Below, in pieces: positions 8,464 through 15,851 of a DNA stretch of 64,000 bases; position 1 is the stretch's first letter; each line of letters begins with the position of its first letter. The notes below the pieces were generated by a model that worked only from the letters and a program-made list of their open reading frames with translations, had not been told where the DNA came from and made no database searches. The stretch covers positions 2,299,001-2,363,000 of the forward strand of contig NZ_CP032548.1 of the NCBI RefSeq assembly GCF_003867015.1, read 5' to 3'. Made by a program: the position numbers and the translations under genes. The DNA comes from Tenacibaculum singaporense (GTDB lineage: Bacteria; Bacteroidota; Bacteroidia; Flavobacteriales; Flavobacteriaceae).

Positions 8464-9522
8464 ATGACCACAATTAACGCAGCAACATACCCTATTCATT
8501 TTGAAGAAAAAGGCTATAATGAATTAACTTCTTTAGTTTCTGAAAGAAACTATTCTTCAGTTTTTATTTTAGTGGATGACAACACTTTAGACTGTTGCTA
8601 TCCTCGATTTATACAGTTATTTGCTACCGATAAACCTATTGAAGTCATTCAAATTGATGCTGGTGAAGTTCATAAAAACATAGAAACTTGTATGGAGGTT
8701 TGGAATGTAATGACTGAATTAGGAGCTGATAGAAAAAGTTTATTAATTACCTTAGGTGGTGGTGTGATTACTGATTTAGGTGGTTTTGTTGCATCTACAT
8801 TTAAACGTGGAATTGATTTTGTGAATATTCCTACAACCTTATTAAGCATGGTAGATGCTTCTGTAGGTGGAAAAACAGGAGTTGATTTAGGTGTTTTAAA
8901 AAACCAGATTGGTGTATTTGCCAACCCTGAATTGATTATTATTGATTCTGAATACTTACACACCGTAACTCCTAGAGAAATTCGTTCTGGTACTGCGGAA
9001 ATTATTAAATATGGAATGACCCACGACATCAAGTTATTTAATGAAATTAAAGATAACGATAAACTTAATATTGTTGATTTGATTCATCGTTCGATAGAAA
9101 TTAAGAATGAAGTTGTTTTAGAAGACCCTAAAGAACAAGGTGTTCGTAAGGTTTTAAACTGGGGACATACTATTGGGCATGGTGTAGAGTCTTATTTTTT
9201 AGAGAACCCGAAAAAAGAAGCCTTAACACATGGTGAAGCTATTGCCATTGGAATGGTTTGCGAAGCTTACTTGTCAGCAAAAGTTTTAGAATTTCCAGAA
9301 GATAAAGTCTCTGAAGTAAAAGATACTATTATCAAAATTTATGGTAAAGTAGTTTTATCTGAAGGTGATTTTCAGCCTATTCTTGAATTGATGAAACATG
9401 ATAAAAAGAATATAGGAGGAGAAATTAACTTTGTGCTCCTTAACGATTATGAAGATTTTAAAATAAACAGCAAAGCTTCTGATGATTTAATTAAAGAAAG
9501 CTTACAATTTTATAATTTATAA
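8464..9522 (+). CDS. aroB: 3-dehydroquinate synthase
   Basis: 352 residues. AroB is the NAD+/metal-dependent shikimate-pathway enzyme that cyclises DAHP. Seen: the NAD-binding DAGEVHKNIETC and LGGGVITDLGGFVASTFKRG, the active-site VDASVGGKTGVDLGVLKNQIG, metal ligands in EIIKYG and in NWGHTIGHGVE, and THGEAIAIGM. The length is typical. It diverges from proline dehydrogenase and is convergent with the patatin gene 16 bp away, with no clear terminator between them. Confidence 0.97.
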   Translation: MTTINAATYPIHFEEKGYNELTSLVSERNYSSVFILVDDNTLDCCYPRFIQLFATDKPIEVIQIDAGEVHKNIETCMEVWNVMTELGADRKSLLITLGGGVITDLGGFVASTFKRGIDFVNIPTTLLSMVDASVGGKTGVDLGVLKNQIGVFANPELIIIDSEYLHTVTPREIRSGTAEIIKYGMTHDIKLFNEIKDNDKLNIVDLIHRSIEIKNEVVLEDPKEQGVRKVLNWGHTIGHGVESYFLENPKKEALTHGEAIAIGMVCEAYLSAKVLEFPEDKVSEVKDTIIKIYGKVVLSEGDFQPILELMKHDKKNIGGEINFVLLNDYEDFKINSKASDDLIKESLQFYNL

Positions 9523-9538
9523 GAGTTTTTATACCTCT

Positions 9539-10333
9539 TTATTTTAATTTTTCTTCTATATATTTCTTGGCTGTTTCATAAATAGCATCTACTTCTTTAG
9601 TAGTAAACCCGCTAAATTCGCCTAAAGGGAAACAAATAGTTGCGTATGTTTTAAAGAATTTATGCTCTTCAGAAGAAAGCATTAAAAGTTTAGATGTATG
9701 CGCTAAAACTTTTAAAGTTGTATTTAATTCTTCGCTAGTTTTTTCAGAAGGATATACTACATAACTCCCTACAATAGGATATTCAGAATCTTTGAATGGT
9801 GTAGTTGGAAAGTTGTCTATAATTCCTCCATCAGAATATAGCATATCATTCATTTTTATAGGGTTGAATAAACCAGGTAATGCACAAGAAGCTAAAACTG
9901 GTTTTAACAAGTCGCCTTTATAAAAATACTGGGTAGTTCCTTTATTCAAATTGGTTGTAGAAACTGTTAAAGGGATATTCAACTCTTCAAATGTCGGTTT
10001 TATCTTATCTTCTATTAGTCTTGCATAATTTGAAGAATTAAAAATTCCTGGTTTTGCTATGGTTATCCAAGAAAACTGAAATATTTCAGTGGTTTTAAAG
10101 AAGTTCAAAATTTCTTGTGGTCTCATACCAGAAGCATACATAGATCCAACTAATGAACCAGAACTACATGCTGAAATAGCATTAATTTTGATATTTAATT
10201 CTTCTAGTTTTTCTAATAATGCAATATGGGCTACTCCTTTTTCCGCTCCTCCACTTAATACCAAGTTGATAGGTACTTTAGCATCTAAGGTTTTTATTTT
10301 TTCAAGAGAGCATTGATACTTTTCTTTAATCAT
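9539..10333 (-). CDS. Patatin-like phospholipase family protein with altered nucleophile elbow
   Basis: 264 residues. The oxyanion-hole loop LSGGAEKGVAH, the nucleophile region ISACSSGSLVGSMYASG and the catalytic DGG (YSDGGIIDNFP) are all in family order, so the Ser-Asp dyad is present. The usual G-x-S-x-G is changed to A-C-S-S-G (first Gly to Ala). No signal peptide is visible, so it is probably a cytoplasmic lipase or acyl hydrolase. It is 72 bp from bshA on the same strand. The substrate is unknown. Confidence 0.85.
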   Translation of the reverse strand: MIKEKYQCSLEKIKTLDAKVPINLVLSGGAEKGVAHIALLEKLEELNIKINAISACSSGSLVGSMYASGMRPQEILNFFKTTEIFQFSWITIAKPGIFNSSNYARLIEDKIKPTFEELNIPLTVSTTNLNKGTTQYFYKGDLLKPVLASCALPGLFNPIKMNDMLYSDGGIIDNFPTTPFKDSEYPIVGSYVVYPSEKTSEELNTTLKVLAHTSKLLMLSSEEHKFFKTYATICFPLGEFSGFTTKEVDAIYETAKKYIEEKLK

Positions 10334-10405
10334 CTTTCTCTAATTGTTAGCTTTTATTTTTTTATTAAATATAGCATAATAATTCTTAATTGAATTATAG
10401 TAAGT

Positions 10406-11533
10406 TTAACTTACATAACACTTTTTATAAAGTCTTTCATAAGCAGGTAATATATTATCTAGTGAAAATAACTTGATATGTTCTTTAGCGTTCTCTTTAA
10501 ATTCGTTTAAAACTTCTTCATCTTTTAAAATATTAATAGCATTGTTAGCCATACCCTCAATATCACCTAGTTCACTTAAAAAACCAGTTACACCATCAAT
10601 GTTTACTTCTGGTAACCCTCCTGTATTTGTAGAGATAACAGGTGTACTTGCTGCCATTGCTTCCAAAGCTGCTAATCCGAAGCTTTCTGTTTCAGACGGT
10701 AATAAAAACACATCGGTATAACATAATATTTTTGCCACCTCTGTACTATTTCCCATAAACAATACTTTGTCTTCTATTTCTAGTTCTTTAGCTAAGTTTT
10801 CTGCTTTTAAACGTTCTGGACCATCACCAACCATAAGTAATTTTGAAGGAATTTCTTTTTGAACCTTATTAAAAATTCGAATTACATCGTCGGTACGTTT
10901 AACTGGTCTAAAATTACTTATGTGCGTTAAAATTCTTTCTTCTGGTTGCGCTAAGGCTACTCTTTTACATTCTCCTTCATGTGCTTTATCATATTTTTCA
11001 CCATCAATAAAGTTATATACTACTTTAATATCTTTTTCAATATTAAATAATCTAAGTGTATCTTCTTTTAAACTGTTAGATACCGCTGTAACTTCATCTG
11101 ATTTATTTATACTAAATTCTACTGCGGTTTTGTAGGTTGGATGACTTCCTACCAAAGTAATATCGGTACCGTGCAATGTTGTTACCACTTTTACGTCAAT
11201 TCCTTTATCTTGAAGCATTTTTTTTGCCATATAAGCAGCATAGGCATGCGGAATAGCATAGTGAACGTGCAATACTTCTAGATCGTACTTTTGTACTACC
11301 TCTACCATTTTACTCGACAACGCTAATTCATAAGGTTGGTATTGAAATAACGGGTATTCTTCTAAAACAACTTCATGAAAATGTAACCGATGAGAAAAAA
11401 AATCTAATCGAACTGGCTGATTGTACGTTATAAAGTGTACTTCGTGTCCTTTATCTGCTAATGCCATTCCTAATTCAGTTGCTACTACTCCACTTCCTCC
11501 AAAGGTAGGATAACATACAATTCCTATTTTCAT
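10406..11533 (-). CDS. bshA: N-acetyl-alpha-D-glucosaminyl L-malate synthase BshA
   Basis: 375 residues, a GT4 glycosyltransferase making the first intermediate of bacillithiol from UDP-GlcNAc and L-malate. The N-terminus IGIVCYPTFGGSGVVATELG and the VLHVHYAIPHAYAAY, TTLHGTDITLVG, VYNFIDGEKY and SETESFGLAALEAMA (E-x7-E) segments are characteristic of BshA. Bacillithiol is known in Flavobacteriaceae; bshB and bshC are not in the window. It follows the transketolase subunit on the same strand but is separated from it by a strong terminator. Confidence 0.93.
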   Translation of the reverse strand: MKIGIVCYPTFGGSGVVATELGMALADKGHEVHFITYNQPVRLDFFSHRLHFHEVVLEEYPLFQYQPYELALSSKMVEVVQKYDLEVLHVHYAIPHAYAAYMAKKMLQDKGIDVKVVTTLHGTDITLVGSHPTYKTAVEFSINKSDEVTAVSNSLKEDTLRLFNIEKDIKVVYNFIDGEKYDKAHEGECKRVALAQPEERILTHISNFRPVKRTDDVIRIFNKVQKEIPSKLLMVGDGPERLKAENLAKELEIEDKVLFMGNSTEVAKILCYTDVFLLPSETESFGLAALEAMAASTPVISTNTGGLPEVNIDGVTGFLSELGDIEGMANNAINILKDEEVLNEFKENAKEHIKLFSLDNILPAYERLYKKCYVS

Positions 11534-11622
11534 GTGTATCTGTTGATTATTTTTTTAATATGATTACTGACGTAAATTTACGGTATTACTTACTTTTTTT
11601 TGTAAAGATTTTCATAAAATAA

Positions 11623-11652
11623 AAACGCCATTACAACTTTGTAATGGCGTTT
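11623..11652 (-). terminator. Terminator after the transketolase subunit gene
   Basis: AAACGCCATTACAA pairs with TTGTAATGGCGTTT (14 bp, 2-nt nominal loop), followed on the minus strand by a T-rich run. It isolates the transketolase gene from bshA. Confidence 0.85.
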
Positions 11653-11676
11653 AAAATATTTAACTACGTTCTTTAT

Positions 11677-12522
11677 TTAGTAATCTCCTAAAGTTTCTGG
11701 ATTTTGAGCTAAAGCAACCTCTAACTGCTCATCATTAGGTGCTTTACCATGCCATGCATGGGTGTGCATCATAAAATCAACTCCATTCCCCATTTCTGTG
11801 CGTAATAATACACAAACTGGCTTACCTTTTCCTGTTCTAGATTTTGCTTCTGCCATTCCTGCTAAAATAGCTTCTACATTGTTTCCTTCTGCAATTTCTA
11901 CAACATCCCAACCGAAAGCTTCAAATTTAGCTTTTAAGCTTCCCATAGCTAAAACTTCATCAGTAGATCCATCAATTTGCTTTTCATTTACATCTACGGT
12001 AGAAATTAAGTTATCAACCTTTTTAGCTGCTGCATACATTACAGCTTCCCAAATTTGTCCTTCTTGTAACTCACCATCTCCGTGTAAAGAATATACAGTT
12101 TTGTTATCACCATCTAACTTTTTTGCTTGGGCTGCACCAATAGCAACACTCATACCCTGGCCTAACGATCCTGAAGCAATACGCACTCCTGGTAAATGTT
12201 CGTGTGTAGTTGGGTGCCCTTGTAAACGAGAGTCTAATTTTCTAAATGTTTCTAATTCGGCTACTGGGAAAAACCCACTACGAGCTAAAACACTATAATA
12301 AACTGGCGAAATGTGTCCGTTTGATAAAAAGAATAAATCTTCGTTTTTACCATCCATAGAAAAATCAGTAGAATAGTCCATGATTTCTTGGTATAAACAC
12401 GTAAAAAATTCTGCACACCCTAAAGAACCTCCTGGATGTCCTGAATTTACAGCATGTACCATGCGTACAATGTCTCTACGAACTTGTTGTGTAAACTCTT
12501 GTAATTGTTGTGTTGTTGGCAT
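11677..12522 (-). CDS. Transketolase, N-terminal subunit
   Basis: 281 residues, the ThDP-binding half of a split transketolase. Seen: VRRDIVRMVHAVNSGHPGGSLGCAEF, LSNGHISPVYYSVLA, ASGSLGQGMSVAIGAA and the ThDP signature HGDGELQEGQIWEA...VDVNEKQIDG. The C-terminal pyrimidine-binding and transketolase-C half must be a separate polypeptide. It is not adjacent: a strong terminator follows, and bshA comes next. The gene is monocistronic with a good promoter. It acts in the non-oxidative pentose phosphate pathway if its partner is present elsewhere. Confidence 0.93.
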   Translation of the reverse strand: MPTTQQLQEFTQQVRRDIVRMVHAVNSGHPGGSLGCAEFFTCLYQEIMDYSTDFSMDGKNEDLFFLSNGHISPVYYSVLARSGFFPVAELETFRKLDSRLQGHPTTHEHLPGVRIASGSLGQGMSVAIGAAQAKKLDGDNKTVYSLHGDGELQEGQIWEAVMYAAAKKVDNLISTVDVNEKQIDGSTDEVLAMGSLKAKFEAFGWDVVEIAEGNNVEAILAGMAEAKSRTGKGKPVCVLLRTEMGNGVDFMMHTHAWHGKAPNDEQLEVALAQNPETLGDY

Positions 12523-12543
12523 TATTGTTTTGTTTTATGCCCA

Positions 12544-12574
12544 CAAATGTAATTGATTATGTAAAAATGAGCAA
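12544..12574 (-). promoter_or_regulatory. Promoter of the transketolase subunit gene
   Basis: TTG (12572-12574) - N20 - TACATTTG (12544-12551) on the minus strand, close to the Bacteroidota -33/-7 arrangement, about 21 nt before the ATG. Confidence 0.6.
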
Positions 12575-12590
12575 TTACTTTTTTATTTAA

Positions 12591-12720
12591 GTAAAAAGAA
12601 AAAGGGTTCATATAAATTAAGTTTTCTTTTTCGTTTAATTTTCCCTTTCTAATGAATCGTTGTTGAACCCTTTATTTACGTGGTCCAAATAACTTATTTG
12701 TTTGTTTTATATACAAACAA
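12591..12720. repeat. Cluster of inverted repeats in a 312-bp intergenic gap
   Basis: AAAGGGTTCA (12601-12610) pairs with TGAACCCTTT (12664-12673), extended outwards by GTAAA (12591-12595) and TTTAC (12675-12679). The 53-nt interior holds AAATTAA/TTAATTT (12614-12620, 12635-12641). Further right are CAAATA/TATTTG (12686-12700) and TTGTTTG/CAAACAA (12698-12720). On the minus strand the big stem is followed by TTTTTCTTTTT, so it could end a minus-strand transcript. No ORF and no assigned function. Confidence 0.45.
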
Positions 12721-12805
12721 TGGTACACGGATTTTATAAAAAACGACTTTTAAAAACATATAAAAAACTCAATTACAGATACTTAATAAAAACATGTTTT
12801 TTTGG

Positions 12806-12813
12806 TATTTTTG
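12806..12813 (+). promoter_or_regulatory. -7 box TATTTTTG for the TPR/AraC gene
   Basis: Exact TAnnTTTG match 21 nt before the ATG at 12835. It lies inside the longer frame that begins with TTG at 12802, which argues for the ATG as the true start. Confidence 0.55.
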
Positions 12814-12834
12814 CTTTCCAATTCGCTAATTTTT

Positions 12835-14523
12835 ATGAAAAAGATACTTGTTTTACTTCATGTTATTGTACTAAGCTTAAAAGTGTATTCTCAAAACCAT
12901 ACAAAAAAAGACACTTTACTAGAGAAAAGTTTTGAAGAATTATCTGAGCTTTTTTATGCTAGTAAGCCTGATACATTAAAAGCAACCACTTATGCAAAAA
13001 AGTTTTTCTCTAAAGCGTTGAAAGAAAAAGATACTATACGAATGATGTCAGGAAAGTATTATTTGGCTGATATCCTAAATAATGAAAAAGTTTATTTAAA
13101 TTTTTGTGACTCTCTAATAGACATAACAAAGAAAATACCAAACAAAAATTTCCCTGCTAATATATATATTAAAAAAGCAACTTTTTTATTCCATAAAAGA
13201 CAAAATAGTAAAGCTTTGAAGGAGCTTATAAATGCGAATCAAATAATAGATAAACATAAAAATTTATATCTAAAAAATAAGGCATTATATTTAATGGGGA
13301 CTATTTATAATTCCATAGGTCAAAAGAAAAAGGCTTTAAACTTATATAAACAAGTATATTATTTTGCTTTAAAAGAAAACCTGTTAGCAAAAGATGACTT
13401 CTTTTCTAGCCTCCTTATAAACTTGACAATAGAATACAGGAATCTTAATGAAATAGATTCTTCTTTACTGTATAACAACCGGGCTGTTAGCCTATATAAA
13501 AAAATAAATGATAGTGTTAGTTTGGGGTATTCTTATTTCTCTCTAGGTCTTATATATCAAAAGAAAAAAGAACATGAAAAAGCTTTAAAATCTTATTTAA
13601 AATCTATACCTGCCATAAAAAATGATGAAAATTATAGAATACTGGCAAGTACATACACAAAAGTAGCTAAACTATATGATTCAATTGGTCTTTACAGCAA
13701 ATCGCTAAAATACCATTTGAAAGCTGACTCTTTGTTTAGTGTTAGAAAAATTCCAAGTAGATTTTTGGAAGATTCCTACAAGTATTTAATTAACCAATAC
13801 AAAAATAAAAATCTAAAAAAGCAACTACTTTATATAAATAAGCTACTAGAAGTAAAAGAATTTAAATTAAATGAAAAAAATAAAGTGAATAAAACACTTA
13901 TTGATGAATACGACATCCCAAACCTACTATCAGAAAAAAAACAGATCATAGAAAAACTAGAAAAAGAAATCAAGGAATCTAAAAAAAATAGAATAATTTA
14001 TATTTCTTTATTGTTCCTTTCATTATTATTAATAGGATATCAAATTAAAAGGAAAAGAACTTTCAAAAAGCGTTTTATAGCATTAATTAATCAAAAAGAA
14101 ACTATAAATAAAAAAGAAATACCACTTGTTTCTCCAATAACAAATAAACATGAAATTTCTAGTGAAACCATTAACATTATTATGAAAGGGCTTGAAGCTT
14201 TTGAAAAAAACACAGATTTTTTAAGCTCAAAGATAAACTTACAATTATTAGCTGATAGGTTAGATACTAATACTAGCTATTTATCAAAAATAATCAATCA
14301 ACACAAAAAGAATTCTTTTTCTAATTATATAAATCAACTTAGAGTTGAATATGCTGTTGAAAAACTTAAAAATGATGTTTTGTGGAGAAAGTATACTATT
14401 AAAGCTATCGCACAAGAAGTTGGTTTTAAAAACGCTGAATCTTTTTCTAAAGCGTTCTATAAATTTACAGGTATAAAACCCTCATATTTTATTAAGGAGT
14501 TAGAAAAATCTGAAAAAGATTAA
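12835..14523 (+). CDS. Membrane-anchored TPR protein with AraC-type DNA-binding domain
   Basis: 562 residues from ATG 12835; a TTG at 12802 is in frame but overlaps the promoter and would put 11 residues before the signal peptide MKKILVLLHVIVLSLKVYS. Residues about 90-330 are tetratricopeptide repeats. A coiled coil (LLSEKKQIIEKLEKEIKESKK) and one transmembrane helix (IIYISLLFLSLLLIGYQI) follow, then a cytoplasmic tail with an AraC/XylS helix-turn-helix (LQLLADRLDTNTSYLSKIIN; IKAIAQEVGFKNAESFSKAF YKFTGIKPS). This layout suggests periplasmic sensing coupled directly to transcription. Its stop overlaps the convergent neighbour's stop by three bases. Confidence 0.88.
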   Translation: MKKILVLLHVIVLSLKVYSQNHTKKDTLLEKSFEELSELFYASKPDTLKATTYAKKFFSKALKEKDTIRMMSGKYYLADILNNEKVYLNFCDSLIDITKKIPNKNFPANIYIKKATFLFHKRQNSKALKELINANQIIDKHKNLYLKNKALYLMGTIYNSIGQKKKALNLYKQVYYFALKENLLAKDDFFSSLLINLTIEYRNLNEIDSSLLYNNRAVSLYKKINDSVSLGYSYFSLGLIYQKKKEHEKALKSYLKSIPAIKNDENYRILASTYTKVAKLYDSIGLYSKSLKYHLKADSLFSVRKIPSRFLEDSYKYLINQYKNKNLKKQLLYINKLLEVKEFKLNEKNKVNKTLIDEYDIPNLLSEKKQIIEKLEKEIKESKKNRIIYISLLFLSLLLIGYQIKRKRTFKKRFIALINQKETINKKEIPLVSPITNKHEISSETINIIMKGLEAFEKNTDFLSSKINLQLLADRLDTNTSYLSKIINQHKKNSFSNYINQLRVEYAVEKLKNDVLWRKYTIKAIAQEVGFKNAESFSKAFYKFTGIKPSYFIKELEKSEKD

Positions 14524-15779
14524 GTCTTTTGTTTTTTCTTTTTAGCGGCAGGGAACAATACATTGTTTAATATTAAACGATATCCTGGTGAGGTTGGATG
14601 CAAATCTAATTCTGTTTTAGGATCTCCTACTCTATGTTGGTAATCTTCAGGGTCGTGGCCTCCGTAAAAAGTAAACATTCCTTTTCCTTTGGTTCCATGA
14701 ATATAGCGTCCTTCTCTATTGGTTTTGTTTTCTCCTAAAACAATGATGGTAGATTTTATTGTGTTAGGATCAAACGATGTTGTTTGTCCCATAAAACCTT
14801 TCACTAACATGGTGTGATTTTGGGTTAACATAGTCGGTACCTGATCCCATTTTGCAGAAAACTCTTTTAGCACAAAGTAATCTACTTCTTTTCTTATTCT
14901 TCGTTTACGAGTCATATCTATTGAAGAAAACTCATATGTAGTAGGATTACGAATCAATTCAAAATCTTTGAAGGCAAAAGTTTTATTGAAGTTTATTTTT
15001 GATTGATAATTAGGTTCTGAGGCATCTCCATCAAACATTCCTTCACAAATATCTACGCCATCAGCGGCCAGCGCAATATCAAAACTATCGGTTGCTGAAC
15101 ACATCGCAAACATAAATCCACCACCAACTACATAATCACGAATTTTTTTCGCTACTGCCCCTTTTTCTTTTGATACTTTACTGTATCCTAACTTCTTAGC
15201 TAAGGCTTCTGCATCTTTTTTTTGTTGAATGTACCAAGGTGCTGTTCTAAAAGCTCCATAAAAGCGTCCATATTGCCCTGTAAAATCTTCATGGTGTAAG
15301 TGTAACCACTCATAAAGTAACAATTTATCATTCAATACTTCTTCATCGTATACTACATCAAAAGGAATTTCAGCATACGTCAGTACCATAGTTACGGCAT
15401 CATCCCAAGGCATTTTATCTTTTGGAGAATATACTGCTATTTTAGGTGCTTTTTCTAACGTAACTGCTTCTTGATTTTTAGAAGGCGAAGAAATTTCTTC
15501 TAAGATTAATGCTGATTTAGCATCTGAAATGATTTGATAGGATACACCTCGTATTTTGCATTCTTTTTCAACAGCTTCATTATTTTCAATTAAAAAAGCA
15601 CCTCCATCATAATTTAACAACCATTTTGCCTTTAACCCACTTTCTAAAGCATAGTACACAATACCATATGCTTTTAAATGATTCTTCTGATTTTCGTCAC
15701 TCATAGGTACATAAATAAAGGATGCACATAGTGAGTTAGAAAAAAGAAAAAATGCTAGTATGTAAAGAAATTGTTTCAT
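14520..15779 (-). CDS. Exported protein of unknown function, homologues often labelled asparagine synthetase B
   Basis: 419 residues from ATG 15779, giving signal peptide MKQFLYILAFFLFSNSLCA; the longer frame to 15800 would overlap the dnaB terminator hairpin. I recall homologues carrying the label asparagine synthetase B, but neither an N-terminal nucleophile Cys nor a PP-loop SGGxDS motif is present, and the protein is exported. The centre has a GATase/DJ-1-like look: PKIAVYSPKDKMPWDDAV...VVYDEEV and a nucleophile-elbow-like GGGFMFAMCSATDSF. The C-terminus contains HGTKGKGMFTFYGGHDPEDYQHRVGDP. The fold assignment is inference and the function unknown. Confidence 0.6.
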   Translation of the reverse strand: MKQFLYILAFFLFSNSLCASFIYVPMSDENQKNHLKAYGIVYYALESGLKAKWLLNYDGGAFLIENNEAVEKECKIRGVSYQIISDAKSALILEEISSPSKNQEAVTLEKAPKIAVYSPKDKMPWDDAVTMVLTYAEIPFDVVYDEEVLNDKLLLYEWLHLHHEDFTGQYGRFYGAFRTAPWYIQQKKDAEALAKKLGYSKVSKEKGAVAKKIRDYVVGGGFMFAMCSATDSFDIALAADGVDICEGMFDGDASEPNYQSKINFNKTFAFKDFELIRNPTTYEFSSIDMTRKRRIRKEVDYFVLKEFSAKWDQVPTMLTQNHTMLVKGFMGQTTSFDPNTIKSTIIVLGENKTNREGRYIHGTKGKGMFTFYGGHDPEDYQHRVGDPKTELDLHPTSPGYRLILNNVLFPAAKKKKQKT

Positions 15780-15792
15780 ATCAAAAACTAAA

Positions 15793-15822
15793 ATACACAA
15801 TTACTTTTAAGCAATTGTGTAT
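15793..15822 (-). terminator. Terminator of dnaB
   Basis: ATACACAATT and AATTGTGTAT are perfect 10-bp arms with a 10-nt loop, 30 bp after the dnaB stop and followed on the minus strand by a T-rich segment. Confidence 0.65.
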
Positions 15823-15851
15823 TCTATAATATTTTAAGTTTTATTTAAAGG

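Noticed and set aside
11762..12298. 178-codon + strand ORF opposite the transketolase subunit
   Set aside because: It is a shadow of the strongly conserved transketolase frame, with no family resemblance and Ser/Pro/Thr-rich composition typical of antisense reading.
12702..12935. 77-codon + strand ORF in front of the TPR/AraC gene
   Set aside because: It is out of frame with, and overlaps, the real gene and its promoter, is rich in Phe/Lys/Tyr from A+T-rich DNA, and has no recognisable domain.
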